37,153 nt of DNA, taken from assembly GCA_029257695.1 (NCBI GenBank), contig JARIAU010000055.1, forward strand, positions 1 through 37,153, in the 5' to 3' direction. The notes beneath the pieces were generated by a model. That model did not search any database and was not told the origin of the DNA. It saw only the letters and a program-made list of their open reading frames with translations. The stretch comes from Oscillospiraceae bacterium. Lineage in GTDB: Bacteria; Bacillota; Clostridia; Oscillospirales; Oscillospiraceae. Positions 18,076 through 25,743 of this stretch are shown piece after piece (the stretch's first letter is position 1; each line of letters begins with the position of its first letter). A program made the translations under genes and the position numbers.

Positions 18076-18115
18076 AGTATGCGCCGAAACGGCGGTGCTG
18101 TCAAGCACCGCCGTT
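18076..18115 (-). promoter_or_regulatory. gluQ promoter with -35 inside a 12-bp inverted repeat
   Basis: On the minus strand TTGACA (18099-18104), a 17-base spacer and CATACT (18076-18081). The -35 box sits at the centre of a perfect 12-bp inverted repeat, AACGGCGGTGCT / AGCACCGCCGTT (18088-18099 with 18104-18115). The repeat has no U-run after it, so it is more like an operator than a terminator. Confidence 0.55.
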
Positions 18116-18130
18116 CCCCTATGTTCCGCC

Positions 18131-18172
18131 AAAAAAATCCACCGTCCCGTGGGCCAGGACGGCGGATTTTTT
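18131..18172 (-). terminator. Intrinsic terminator of the PTS operon
   Basis: On the minus strand AATCCGCCGTCC pairs with GGGACGGTGGATT (one G-U pair) around a loop of about 8 bases, and is followed by TTTTTTT. It lies 10 bases past the EIICB stop. Confidence 0.9.
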
Positions 18173-18181
18173 GATGGTTCG

Positions 18182-19678
18182 TTACTTGCAGAGCTTCTTG
18201 AACTCGTCTGCAACAAACTGAACCTTAGGACCAATGATGACCTGAACGCTGTACTTACCGGGGCGAATCACACCAGCACAGCCGGAAGTCTTGATCTTCT
18301 TCTCGTCCACGGCATAGCGATCCTTGATCTCCAGACGCAGACGGGTGATGCAGTTATCAATGGAAGCGATGTTGTCCTTACCACCCAGGCCTTCCAGAAT
18401 AATGGCAGCCATTGCGGTGTAGTCATCGTTCTTCAGCTCGATGTTCAACTCAGCTTCCTGATCGTCCTCACGGCCGGGCGTCTTCAGGTTGAACTTCTTG
18501 ATGGCAAACAAGAACACCAGATAGAACACCACGAAGGCAGCCAGACCCAGAGGCAGCAGCAGCCAGCTATTGCGTGCAGCAGGCAGGAAGGAGGAGAAGA
18601 TGGCATCGGTCAAGCCTGCGGAGAAGCAGAAGCCGGCACGATAGCCCAGAGCAACGGTAACAGCAGCAAAGATGCCGTACAGCAGAGCATAAACAACATA
18701 CAGGGGGAACGCCAGGAACATGAAGGCGAACTCAAAGGGCTCGGTGACGCCGCAGAGCAGAGCGCAGACGGCAGCAGAACCAATGATACCGATGGTAGCC
18801 TTGCGCTTCTTGGTCTTTGCGGTCTGGATCATCGCCAGAGCAGCACCGGGAATACCGAACATCATGCAGGGGAAGAAGCCGGACATGTACATACCGACGG
18901 ACCAGTCAACGACCGTGCCGTTTGCCATGACGCCGCCCTCCTGCAGGGCCTGCCAGTAAGCAGTCAGGTCGCCCATGCCGATGGTGTCAAACCAGAACAC
19001 ATTGTTCAAAGCATGGTGCAGACCCGTGGGGATCAGCAGACGGTTCAGGAAGGCATAGATGCCAACGCCAACCACGCCCATGCTCTTGACGCCGTTGCCG
19101 ATGGCAACCAGTGCGCCGAAGATGACGGGCCACACGAAGAGCAGGGCCGCTGCAACCACCACGGACATAGCGCCGGTGACCAGAGCGACGGAGCGCTTGC
19201 CGGAGAAGAAGGCCAGCACATCGGGCAGCTTAGTGTCCTTAAACTTGTTGTAGCAAGCACCGCCAATGATACCGCAGAGGATACCAATGAAGGGGTTCTC
19301 GATCTTGGCAAAGGCCAGAGCCTTGACCTCGTCCGCCATCATATGGGGAGCAATGACCGTCACGACTGCGGGGTTCAGCAGCTTGGTGATCATCAGCCAG
19401 GAAACCAGACCAGCCAGAGCACCGGTACCGTCATTTTCCTTGGACAGGCCAACGGCGACGCCCACGGCAAACAGCAGAGCCATGTTGTCGATCAAAGCAC
19501 CGCCGGCCTTGATCAGGAAGAAGCCAATAACATACGCAGCACCAGAAGTCGGTGCACCGGGAACGCCCATGGCACCGGGAGCCATGGCATAGCCGAGGCC
19601 CATCAGGATACCGCAAATGGGAAGAATTGCGACCGGCAGGAACAAGGCCTTACCGAGTCTTTGCAATTGTTTCATCAT
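18182..19678 (-). CDS. PTS sugar transporter EIICB, glucose/N-acetylglucosamine family
   Basis: Membrane permease plus phosphocarrier that imports and phosphorylates a hexose. The 498-residue chain has an EIIC part (about 1-400) with about ten hydrophobic segments, starting LGKALFLPVAILPICGILMGLGYA, and motifs IPTGLHHALNNVFWFD, GFFPCMMFGIPGAALAM and GVTEPFEFAFMFL. A soluble EIIB domain (about 425-498) has the phospho-Cys in ASIDNCITRLRLEI. The WFDTIG/GDLTAYW stretch resembles GlcNAc-type permeases, but glucose is also possible. No IIA domain is attached; crr in the same operon supplies it. The start (ATG 19678, or ATG 19675) follows AAGGAGG. Last gene of the licT-crr-ptsI-ptsH-EIICB operon. 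Confidence 0.9.
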   Translation of the reverse strand: MMKQLQRLGKALFLPVAILPICGILMGLGYAMAPGAMGVPGAPTSGAAYVIGFFLIKAGGALIDNMALLFAVGVAVGLSKENDGTGALAGLVSWLMITKLLNPAVVTVIAPHMMADEVKALAFAKIENPFIGILCGIIGGACYNKFKDTKLPDVLAFFSGKRSVALVTGAMSVVVAAALLFVWPVIFGALVAIGNGVKSMGVVGVGIYAFLNRLLIPTGLHHALNNVFWFDTIGMGDLTAYWQALQEGGVMANGTVVDWSVGMYMSGFFPCMMFGIPGAALAMIQTAKTKKRKATIGIIGSAAVCALLCGVTEPFEFAFMFLAFPLYVVYALLYGIFAAVTVALGYRAGFCFSAGLTDAIFSSFLPAARNSWLLLPLGLAAFVVFYLVFLFAIKKFNLKTPGREDDQEAELNIELKNDDYTAMAAIILEGLGGKDNIASIDNCITRLRLEIKDRYAVDEKKIKTSGCAGVIRPGKYSVQVIIGPKVQFVADEFKKLCK

Positions 19679-19760
19679 AACAGTGAAACCTCCTTACAAA
19701 CTCTTTTTCTTGCTTTATGCAGGGTCACCGGCCCACGGTGCCCCAAATCAACACAATCCG

Positions 19761-20018
19761 TTACAGATTTTCCTTCACGAAGGACTCCAGCGCAGCAGCC
19801 GCCGCATCTTCGTCCGCACCGGTGCAGGTGATGGTGATCTCCTGTCCCTGCTTGGCCGCCAGACGCATGACGCCCATGATGCGCTTGGCATCCACCGTCG
19901 TTCCGTTGGCCGTCAGCTGGACTTCACAGGAATAGCCTGCGGCAGCCTTGACCAGCTGGCCTGCCGGACGGGCATGCAGGCCCATCGCATCGGTAATCAC
20001 ATACTTGAACTCTTTCAT
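19761..20018 (-). CDS. ptsH: Phosphocarrier protein HPr (lacks Ser46)
   Basis: HPr carries phosphate from EI to the sugar-specific EIIA. The 85-residue protein has the active site GLHARPAG with His15. The regulatory site normally reads K-S46-I-M-G-V-M-S; here it reads KRIMGVMR, so Ser46, the target of HPr kinase in Gram-positive catabolite repression, is Arg46 (CGC at 19881-19883) and Ser52 is Arg. Transport function should be kept; CcpA-linked HPr(Ser-P) signalling should not. The ATG overlaps the ptsI stop by four bases (ATGA), implying translational coupling. A second HPr or Crh elsewhere cannot be excluded. Confidence 0.95.
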   Translation of the reverse strand: MKEFKYVITDAMGLHARPAGQLVKAAAGYSCEVQLTANGTTVDAKRIMGVMRLAAKQGQEITITCTGADEDAAAAALESFVKENL

Positions 20019-21637
20019 TCGGGTTCAACCTCGCTTTCGCAGATTATTTTACGCAGCTCCAAAATGCGGCTGGGAGCCACGGAAAGCTCGTTGTAGCCCA
20101 TTTTGATAAATGTTTCGGTCAGTGTGGCATCGGCACCCAACTCTCCGCAGATACCGCACCAAATTCCTGCCTCCCGTGCGCTCTTGGCAATCATGCGCAG
20201 CAGTGCCAGCACGGCGGGATGGTGCGGATCGTAGAACCGCTCCAGATGTGCATTCTGGCGATCAATGGCCAGTGTGTACTGGGTCAAATCGTTGGTACCA
20301 ACGCTGAAAAACTCCACTTCTTTTGCCAGCTCCGCACTCATCACAGCGGCTGCCGGCGTTTCAATCATGACGCCCAACTCGGCATTTCCGTAAGGAATCC
20401 CTTCTTCCGCCAGCTCCTGCCGGATCTTGGCACAGAACTTCTTGATTTCCCGCACTTCCCACACCGAGGTGATCATGGGGAACATGACGCTCACGGTACC
20501 ATAAGCGGCGGCACGGTAGATGGCCCGCATCTGAGGACGGAAGATTTCCTCCTGCTCCAAGCAGATTCGGATACCACGGTATCCAAGCGCCGGATTTTCC
20601 TCCGCCTCGAGACCGAAGTAGTCCACCTTTTTATCGGCGCCAATATCCAGGGTACGGATAATCACCCGACGCCCCTCCATGGCTTTTACCACCGTGCAGT
20701 AGGCCTCAAACAATTCCTCTTCCGTAGGGGCCGTGTCCCGGCCCAGATAAAGGAACTCGCTGCGCATCAGTCCGATGCCTTCCGCATCGCCCTTCCGCAC
20801 CGCCTCCACATCCTCCGGATGGCCGATGTTGGCACAAAGCTTAACGATATGACCCTTCTTTGTCACACTGGGCTTGCCGCGGTACACTTCCAGCTGCGCT
20901 TGCTGCTGGGCCAGTTCCGCCTGTTTGGCACGCATGGTGGAGAGGGTTTCCTCGTCAGGGTCCACATAGCAGACACCTTCAAATCCATCCACCACCATCA
21001 GCTTCCCATCAATGTCATCGTCCAGATCAATCTGAGTCTGCACCAAGGACGGAATGTTCATAATGCGGGCCAAAATGGCAGTGTGACTATTGGAGGACCC
21101 CTGACGGGTCACAAAGGCCAGAATGTTGTCCTTCGGCAGCTGGACGGTCTCACTGGGGGTCAGATCTTCCGCCACCAGAATGCCCGGTCGATCCAAAATC
21201 GCGCCCGTCTGCGTGCCACAGAGAATCTGCACCAGTCGGCAGGACACATCCTTCACATCCACCGCCCGGGCCTTCATATACTCATCATCCATGGCAGCAA
21301 AAGCAGACGAGAACATCTCTCCGCTTTCCTGTGCTGCTGCGGCTGCACTGGCACCGCCCTGAATCAGGTCTGCAACACTTTCCAAATAATCCAAATCATC
21401 CAGCATCATCATCTGGACATCAATGATCATGGCCTGCTCTTCGCCGATCTCCGCTTTTGTTTTCTCGAACAGGGCCTGCAGCTGCTCCCGTGCAGTTTCC
21501 TTGGCCGCATCGAACTTTTGCTGTTCCTGTTCCGGAGTGCCGCAGGAAACGGGAAGTTCACTCTGCTGCTTCCGATACACACAGGCGCGTCCGATGGCGA
21601 TTCCGGAATACGCAGGCCGTCCCACAGACTTCAACAT
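20015..21637 (-). CDS. ptsI: PTS enzyme I (phosphoenolpyruvate-protein phosphotransferase)
   Basis: Enzyme I starts the PTS phosphate chain by taking phosphate from PEP on a His and handing it to HPr. The 540-residue protein has the N-terminal HPr-binding/phospho-His domain with SSNSHTAILAR (His185), then the PEP-binding barrel with GIGLMRSEFLYL, GADKKVDYFGL, GYRGIRI, a FSVGTNDLTQYTLAIDR block and the catalytic Cys in GICGELGAD. Length matches the family (about 540-575). The ATG at 21637 follows AAAGGAG, 27 bases after crr. Being inside a LicT-type operon rather than a constitutive ptsHI operon is notable. Confidence 0.96.
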   Translation of the reverse strand: MLKSVGRPAYSGIAIGRACVYRKQQSELPVSCGTPEQEQQKFDAAKETAREQLQALFEKTKAEIGEEQAMIIDVQMMMLDDLDYLESVADLIQGGASAAAAAQESGEMFSSAFAAMDDEYMKARAVDVKDVSCRLVQILCGTQTGAILDRPGILVAEDLTPSETVQLPKDNILAFVTRQGSSNSHTAILARIMNIPSLVQTQIDLDDDIDGKLMVVDGFEGVCYVDPDEETLSTMRAKQAELAQQQAQLEVYRGKPSVTKKGHIVKLCANIGHPEDVEAVRKGDAEGIGLMRSEFLYLGRDTAPTEEELFEAYCTVVKAMEGRRVIIRTLDIGADKKVDYFGLEAEENPALGYRGIRICLEQEEIFRPQMRAIYRAAAYGTVSVMFPMITSVWEVREIKKFCAKIRQELAEEGIPYGNAELGVMIETPAAAVMSAELAKEVEFFSVGTNDLTQYTLAIDRQNAHLERFYDPHHPAVLALLRMIAKSAREAGIWCGICGELGADATLTETFIKMGYNELSVAPSRILELRKIICESEVEPE

Positions 21638-21664
21638 AACTTCCGGCTCCTTTCAGACCTCAAC

Positions 21665-22150
21665 TTACTCCTTGAGACCGAGGACCTTCTCTCCTGCGGT
21701 CACATCCTTATCCACATAGGTGTTGATCTCACCGTATTTGTCGGTGTTGCAAATCACCATGGGAGTGATGGTGTCATACCCCTCGGCTGCAATGGCCTCC
21801 CGATCAAACTCAATCAGCAGCTGACCCGCAGTCACATGCTCGCCGCTCTTGGCATGCACCTTGAAGTGCTTACCTTCCAATTTGACCGTATCCAGACCCA
21901 CATGGATCAGGATCTCGGCACCGTTGTCTCCGTTCATGCTGACGGCATGGCCGGTATCAAACATCAGGTCGATGGTTCCGTCACAAGGGGCCACGATCTT
22001 GTTGCCCGTAGGCCGGATGGCAATCCCCTTGCCCAAAATCTCTTCCCCAAAGGTCGGGTCACTGACTTCCTTGACCAGAACCGCACGGCCGTCTACCGGA
22101 GCACCCAGCTCCAGTTCAGAGCCGCCAAACAGCTTCTTGAAAAATCCCAT
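21665..22150 (-). CDS. crr: PTS glucose-type EIIA (single-domain)
   Basis: Cytosolic phosphocarrier that passes phosphate from HPr to the EIIB Cys. The 161-residue protein has the EIIA(Glc) beta-sandwich, with the active-site pair His68 (FDTGHAVS) and phospho-acceptor His83 (ILIHVGLDTV). The pattern GEEILGKGIAIRPTGNKIVAP is typical. It supplies the domain missing from the EIICB downstream. The ATG at 22150 follows GAAGGAAG, 44 bases after licT. In enteric bacteria this protein also regulates; in Firmicutes it is mainly a carrier. Confidence 0.94.
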   Translation of the reverse strand: MGFFKKLFGGSELELGAPVDGRAVLVKEVSDPTFGEEILGKGIAIRPTGNKIVAPCDGTIDLMFDTGHAVSMNGDNGAEILIHVGLDTVKLEGKHFKVHAKSGEHVTAGQLLIEFDREAIAAEGYDTITPMVICNTDKYGEINTYVDKDVTAGEKVLGLKE

Positions 22151-22194
22151 GATTGCTTCCTTCTTTCACGCATTCGCTTGATTCCATCTGCAAT

Positions 22195-23037
22195 TTACAT
22201 TGCCTGTGTCTTTTCAATCACACGGCGAATATCCATCGCCAAATAGACCTTTGTTTCTTCACTCACCGGATGCTGGCTCTGTTTTTCCAGATATTCCGTC
22301 ACCAGTGCCGCACAGGCATATTCCTGTGGATAGGCACTGCGGACGGCATCCATCAACTCCGGCAGTAATGAGTTGGTGTCCTCTCCCTTGAAAATCCGAA
22401 TCACCAAAAATTTCAGATTTACGGTGAATTCGTCAAAGTATGTGGAGTCTTCTCGGAGGGTGATCTCCTTGGACTGACGCAGAATTTCCAAAATATCATG
22501 CAGTGCCTGCGTCATACGGACGGTCTCACTGATGGGCACATCCGATTCCGCATTGACCAGATGCAGCGCAATGCTGGCCGCTTCATCCTCTGGGAAGGGA
22601 ACCCCTGTTGCCTGCTCAATCAGCTCGATGGCATATTTACCCACCGCAAACTCTCTTGGATAGAAGGTCCGCACTTCCGTCAGCAGCGCATTCTGAAAGA
22701 CAACTCCATGCTTGATGCGACTGATAGCGAAATTGATGTGGTCTGTCAGGGTCAGGTAAATGCTGGGATTCAGCAGCTTGCTTAGGCTTTCTCCGGCATA
22801 GGCGATAATCTGGCTGCAAAGTTCGATCTGCTCTTCCGAGATGCTGGAAAACAGTTCCTTCAACCGTTCCGTTTCCCCCTGTGTCTCAAGGTGAAAAAGC
22901 TTTTCCACCTGATCCTGTGCCAATTCCATGCCGGAACGGGACGCAAAACCAAGGCCCTTCCCCATGGCCACGGACTCTCTGCCATGTTCATCCACACAGC
23001 TGACCACATTGTTATTGATGATTTTGAGGATCTTCAT
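22195..23037 (-). CDS. licT: LicT/BglG family transcriptional antiterminator
   Basis: RNA-binding antiterminator of 280 residues: a CAT RNA-binding domain (1-57, MKILKIINNNVVSCVDEHG), PRD1 (about 65-170) and PRD2 (about 171-280). It binds a RAT hairpin and stops an overlapping terminator from forming; such a pair lies in its own leader. Position by position it matches B. subtilis LicT numbering: PRD1 His100 (TLTDHINF) and His159 (IALHLV), the EII-phosphorylated inhibitory sites, are kept. PRD2 has Asn207 (FTVNLKF) and Asp269 (YLAMDI) where LicT has the HPr-phosphorylated His207 and His269. This suggests control by the sugar permease only, without HPr activation. The ATG at 23037 follows AGGGAG. 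First gene of the operon. Confidence 0.94.
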   Translation of the reverse strand: MKILKIINNNVVSCVDEHGRESVAMGKGLGFASRSGMELAQDQVEKLFHLETQGETERLKELFSSISEEQIELCSQIIAYAGESLSKLLNPSIYLTLTDHINFAISRIKHGVVFQNALLTEVRTFYPREFAVGKYAIELIEQATGVPFPEDEAASIALHLVNAESDVPISETVRMTQALHDILEILRQSKEITLREDSTYFDEFTVNLKFLVIRIFKGEDTNSLLPELMDAVRSAYPQEYACAALVTEYLEKQSQHPVSEETKVYLAMDIRRVIEKTQAM

Positions 23038-23076
23038 GTCCTACTCCCTATCGTCATTTTATTCACAAGAAAATAG

Positions 23077-23128
23077 AAAAAACCAAATTCTGCCCGACAA
23101 AATTAGTGCCTGAGCAAAATTTGGTTTT
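23077..23128 (-). terminator. Leader terminator of the licT-PTS operon
   Basis: On the minus strand AAAACCAAATTTTGC (23114-23128) pairs with GCAGAATTTGGTTTT (23079-23093, near-perfect), ending in TTTTTT. Its 5' arm begins with the last six bases of the RAT, so the two structures exclude each other. Confidence 0.9.
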
Positions 23129-23150
23129 GCCTGCCAAACAGTAACAATCC
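23123..23150 (-). promoter_or_regulatory. RAT: LicT-type ribonucleic antiterminator
   Basis: The 28-base minus-strand segment begins GGATTGTTACTG and ends GGCAGGCAAAACC, matching the RAT element recognised by LicT/SacY/BglG-type proteins (two stems around GGATTGTTACTG and CAGGCAAAACC). It overlaps the terminator by AAAACC. Since licT is the first gene downstream, the antiterminator controls its own synthesis as well as crr, ptsI, ptsH and EIICB. Confidence 0.93.
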
Positions 23151-23204
23151 AAACTTAACCGAACGAAAATCCAGATAAAACGGTCACCCGTGTTGTTTAA
23201 TCTG

Positions 23205-23233
23205 AGTATAGGCTTGCGTTCACACTTTGTCAA
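23205..23233 (-). promoter_or_regulatory. Promoter of the licT-PTS operon
   Basis: On the minus strand TTGACA (23228-23233), a 17-base spacer and TATACT (23205-23210). Transcription would start near 23198 and give a leader of about 160 bases that contains the RAT and terminator. A strong promoter with control by antitermination fits the usual design. Confidence 0.88.
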
Positions 23234-23510
23234 CAAATAACTGTCTTGTCACATAATTTTCAACAAATTAACCTATATTTCTCTATTCATTTTGTATATT
23301 TTGACCTTAAAATAGGTCGTACTCATTTTCCCATTCTACCAAATCGGAATAAAAACACCTCGTTCCCTCCCACTTTGCCCAAATTTCTTGACCTTTCCCT
23401 TCCTTTCTTTTTGTTTGGTTTCTGCAACAAAACGAAACAAATTCAAAGTTATGTAAACTCTATATTCCATTTAATTTCCACACACAAACTTGTTTTCTAT
23501 CTCATTGAAT
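23234..23510. other. AT-rich intergenic spacer
   Basis: About 280 bases of AT-rich DNA between the PTS promoter and the terminator of the TPM gene. I see no gene. One 16-bp imperfect palindrome, GACCT-TAAAAT-AGGTC (23303-23318), could be a protein-binding site, but it is about 90 bases upstream of the PTS start and has no known match. Confidence 0.5.
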
Positions 23511-23546
23511 AAAAAAAGAGTGCAAAGATTTTTGTTCTTTGCACTC
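23511..23546 (-). terminator. Intrinsic terminator of the xpaC-telA-TPM operon
   Basis: An 11-bp perfect stem GAGTGCAAAGA / TCTTTGCACTC (23518-23528 with 23536-23546), loop of 7, then TTTTTTT on the minus strand. Confidence 0.95.
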
Positions 23547-23567
23547 GATTTCATATGTGTTTGCCGC

Positions 23568-24488
23568 TCAACGACGGCCGCCGTTGGAGGAACGATGTGC
23601 GCTGCCCGCTACCGGACGGATGCCCTTGGCGCACTTGTGCGCCCAAGCACTGCCGGAACGGTGCCACAGCAAAATGGGATGGAAGTCCACTTCCGGTGTC
23701 TGCATTGCGCCGTAGCGGCGATACCAGCTGCGGTAACGGCTGCGGTCCAATGCAGCCAACACCACCACCAGAATGACCACCAGAACTGCAATCACAGCCA
23801 CATAAATCCATGGATTGACCTTCTTGGTTTCAGGTGCCTGGTGATCCTGCTTCTGACCATCCGGATTTGTGGCAGATGAAGCAGCCGGAGCACTGGATGC
23901 TCCACCGGAGGATGCTGCCGGAGCCGAAGTATCGGATGCTCCACTGGAAGCTGCATCACCGGAAGGCGTTTCTGCCGGGGCATCCATGCCCTCGGTTCCG
24001 TGAATCTGAGCCAAATAAGACTGAATGCCAGGGAGCAGCTGCGTCACCGCCGCATCATAGTTTCCTGCCGTAACATTGGGATTTACGAACCCATCCAGAT
24101 AAGCGGAGTAATCAAAATCCTGATAGTTGCTGCCATGGTAGAGATAGCTTTCCTTCCCTTCCTTGTCCAGCAGCAGCAAGAAGTCATTGCCATACAGCCC
24201 CCACTTGCTGAACAACTTGGCCGCATAAGCGTTCACATCCACATCCTTCAGGGTATCCACCGTGGCCACCGCCACATAGGCATTGTAATCCTTGTCCAAA
24301 CCGGTGTTATACTCCTGCACTGCCGTTTCCGTGGCGTCATTCAGGATGTCCGCCCCGTCATAAACCCACTTGCCGGACTTAACCGGCAGAACACCGGAGC
24401 CTGCCGTCAGAACGCCAAATGCCACCGAGCTGATTGCCACCACAATGGCAATCGCCCATGCTACCGAATATTTCTGAAAAATTTTCAA
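23568..24488 (-). CDS. TPM domain membrane protein
   Basis: A 306-residue membrane protein with an N-terminal signal/anchor (about 8-30), an extracytoplasmic TPM domain (about 40-165; WVYDGADILNDATETAV, KLFSKWGLYGNDFLLLLDKEG), a Ser/Ala-rich linker (about 168-215), a second membrane segment (about 226-248, IYVAVIAVLVVILVVVLAAL) and a short basic cytoplasmic tail. TPM domains are linked to photosystem II repair in plants and to YgcG-like proteins in bacteria, with phosphatase activity reported for some members; the role here is not known. The tail is rich in His, Trp and Arg and matches nothing I recognise. Start is TTG at 24488, 7 bases after GAGGTG. Third gene after xpaC and telA. Confidence 0.82.
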   Translation of the reverse strand: MKIFQKYSVAWAIAIVVAISSVAFGVLTAGSGVLPVKSGKWVYDGADILNDATETAVQEYNTGLDKDYNAYVAVATVDTLKDVDVNAYAAKLFSKWGLYGNDFLLLLDKEGKESYLYHGSNYQDFDYSAYLDGFVNPNVTAGNYDAAVTQLLPGIQSYLAQIHGTEGMDAPAETPSGDAASSGASDTSAPAASSGGASSAPAASSATNPDGQKQDHQAPETKKVNPWIYVAVIAVLVVILVVVLAALDRSRYRSWYRRYGAMQTPEVDFHPILLWHRSGSAWAHKCAKGIRPVAGSAHRSSNGGRR

Positions 24489-24518
24489 CCTATGTCACCT
24501 CATGGATTACAAGCCGCT

Positions 24519-25721
24519 TCAGCGAAGTTCCAGCAGCTTTTTCTTCAACTCACCCTCGATCTTGCCCAGTTCCGCTTCCGCTGCCACACGCTTGGCACGG
24601 CCCTCGGTCTGGATGCGAAGCACTTCGTCCAGGGTGGTGATCAATTCCTGATTGGTATGCTGCAGTGTCTCAATGTCCACCACAGAACGCTCGGCCTCCT
24701 TGGCCGTCTCCACAGTACCCATACGCAGCAATTCTGCATTCTGTCGCAGCAAATCGTTGGTCATATTGGTCACTGCCGTCTGGGCCGCCGTTGCCTGACG
24801 GGAATGCTCCAACCCCAACGCCAGCACCATCTGGCTCTTCCACAAGGGAATGGTGTTCACCAGAGAGGTCTGGATCTTCTCGATCATCAGCGTATCGTTG
24901 TTTTGCAACAGACGGGTCTGCGGGCCCATCTGTACCGAAATCATTCGGGTCAGCTCCAGATCGTGGATTTTCTTCTCAAAACGGTTGCAGAGGTTCACAA
25001 GATCATTGTACGCCTGTGCATCCTCCTGACTGCCGGATGCTTCTGCCTTTTTCCGCAGCTCTTCCAGCTGACCGACCCGCACCGAAGCCAGGTGCTTTTT
25101 GCCGGCAATGATATACATGGTCAGTTCTTTGCAGTACTGCTGATTCAGATCATACATCTGATCCAGCATGGCTACATCTTTCATCAGCACCAGCTGATGC
25201 CCCTCCAGCATCTCAACGATCCGGTCCACATTGGTCTCTGCTTTGGCATACTGGCTGCGCATAGCTTCCATACGGCGTTTGCCTCGATTAAAGAGACCAA
25301 ATCCTTTTTTCTCCGGCTCTCCGACCTGCTTCAGCTCCAGCACCAAATTGCTCAGTGCTTCACCCACGCTGCCCAGGTCCTTCGTGCGAACACTGTCCAG
25401 TGCAGACTCACTGAACTGAGCGATATTCTTCTGTGCGGCAGAGCCGTACTGCATCACCTGTGTGGAGTCAGTGATATCAATCTGCTTAGCAAAGGAATCC
25501 ACCGCTACGCGCTCCTCTGGCGTCAGCATACTTTCGTCAATGACCACCGGCTCCACTTCCGGCTTGGCTGCTTCTTCCGCTGCCGGAGCATCGGGATTCA
25601 GCGTCAACGCAGAGGCGGCAGGGGCCTGCGAAGCAGCAGCAGGGGCCTGAGCGGCAGCCGCAGCCGCAGTGGCTGCTCCTTCCGGATTCAAGGTCAGATT
25701 GGGGATTCGCTCTTCACTCAT
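24519..25721 (-). CDS. telA: TelA/YaaN family toxic-anion-resistance protein
   Basis: A 400-residue cytosolic, mostly alpha-helical protein of the TelA family, named for tellurite resistance in some hosts but usually of uncertain role in envelope stress. An Ala/Pro-rich low-complexity N-terminus (about 10-60) carries two copies of LTLNP. The conserved part follows: KGFGLFNRGKRRMEAMRSQY, AMLDQMYDLNQQYCKELTMYI and IPLWKSQMVLALGLEHSR, then coiled-coil-prone helices to the C-terminus. The ATG at 25721 is chosen since GGAGG is 9 bases before it; the in-frame ATG at 25727 would be only 3 bases away. It sits between xpaC and the TPM gene, a grouping known in Firmicutes. Confidence 0.88.
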   Translation of the reverse strand: MSEERIPNLTLNPEGAATAAAAAAQAPAAASQAPAASALTLNPDAPAAEEAAKPEVEPVVIDESMLTPEERVAVDSFAKQIDITDSTQVMQYGSAAQKNIAQFSESALDSVRTKDLGSVGEALSNLVLELKQVGEPEKKGFGLFNRGKRRMEAMRSQYAKAETNVDRIVEMLEGHQLVLMKDVAMLDQMYDLNQQYCKELTMYIIAGKKHLASVRVGQLEELRKKAEASGSQEDAQAYNDLVNLCNRFEKKIHDLELTRMISVQMGPQTRLLQNNDTLMIEKIQTSLVNTIPLWKSQMVLALGLEHSRQATAAQTAVTNMTNDLLRQNAELLRMGTVETAKEAERSVVDIETLQHTNQELITTLDEVLRIQTEGRAKRVAAEAELGKIEGELKKKLLELR

Positions 25722-25743
25722 ACTCATTTACCTCCGTGCTCTG

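Noticed and set aside
18182-19678. EIICB as a truncated EIICBA
   Set aside because: A separate EIIA gene (crr) is in the same operon and the EIICB end is followed by a normal stop and terminator.
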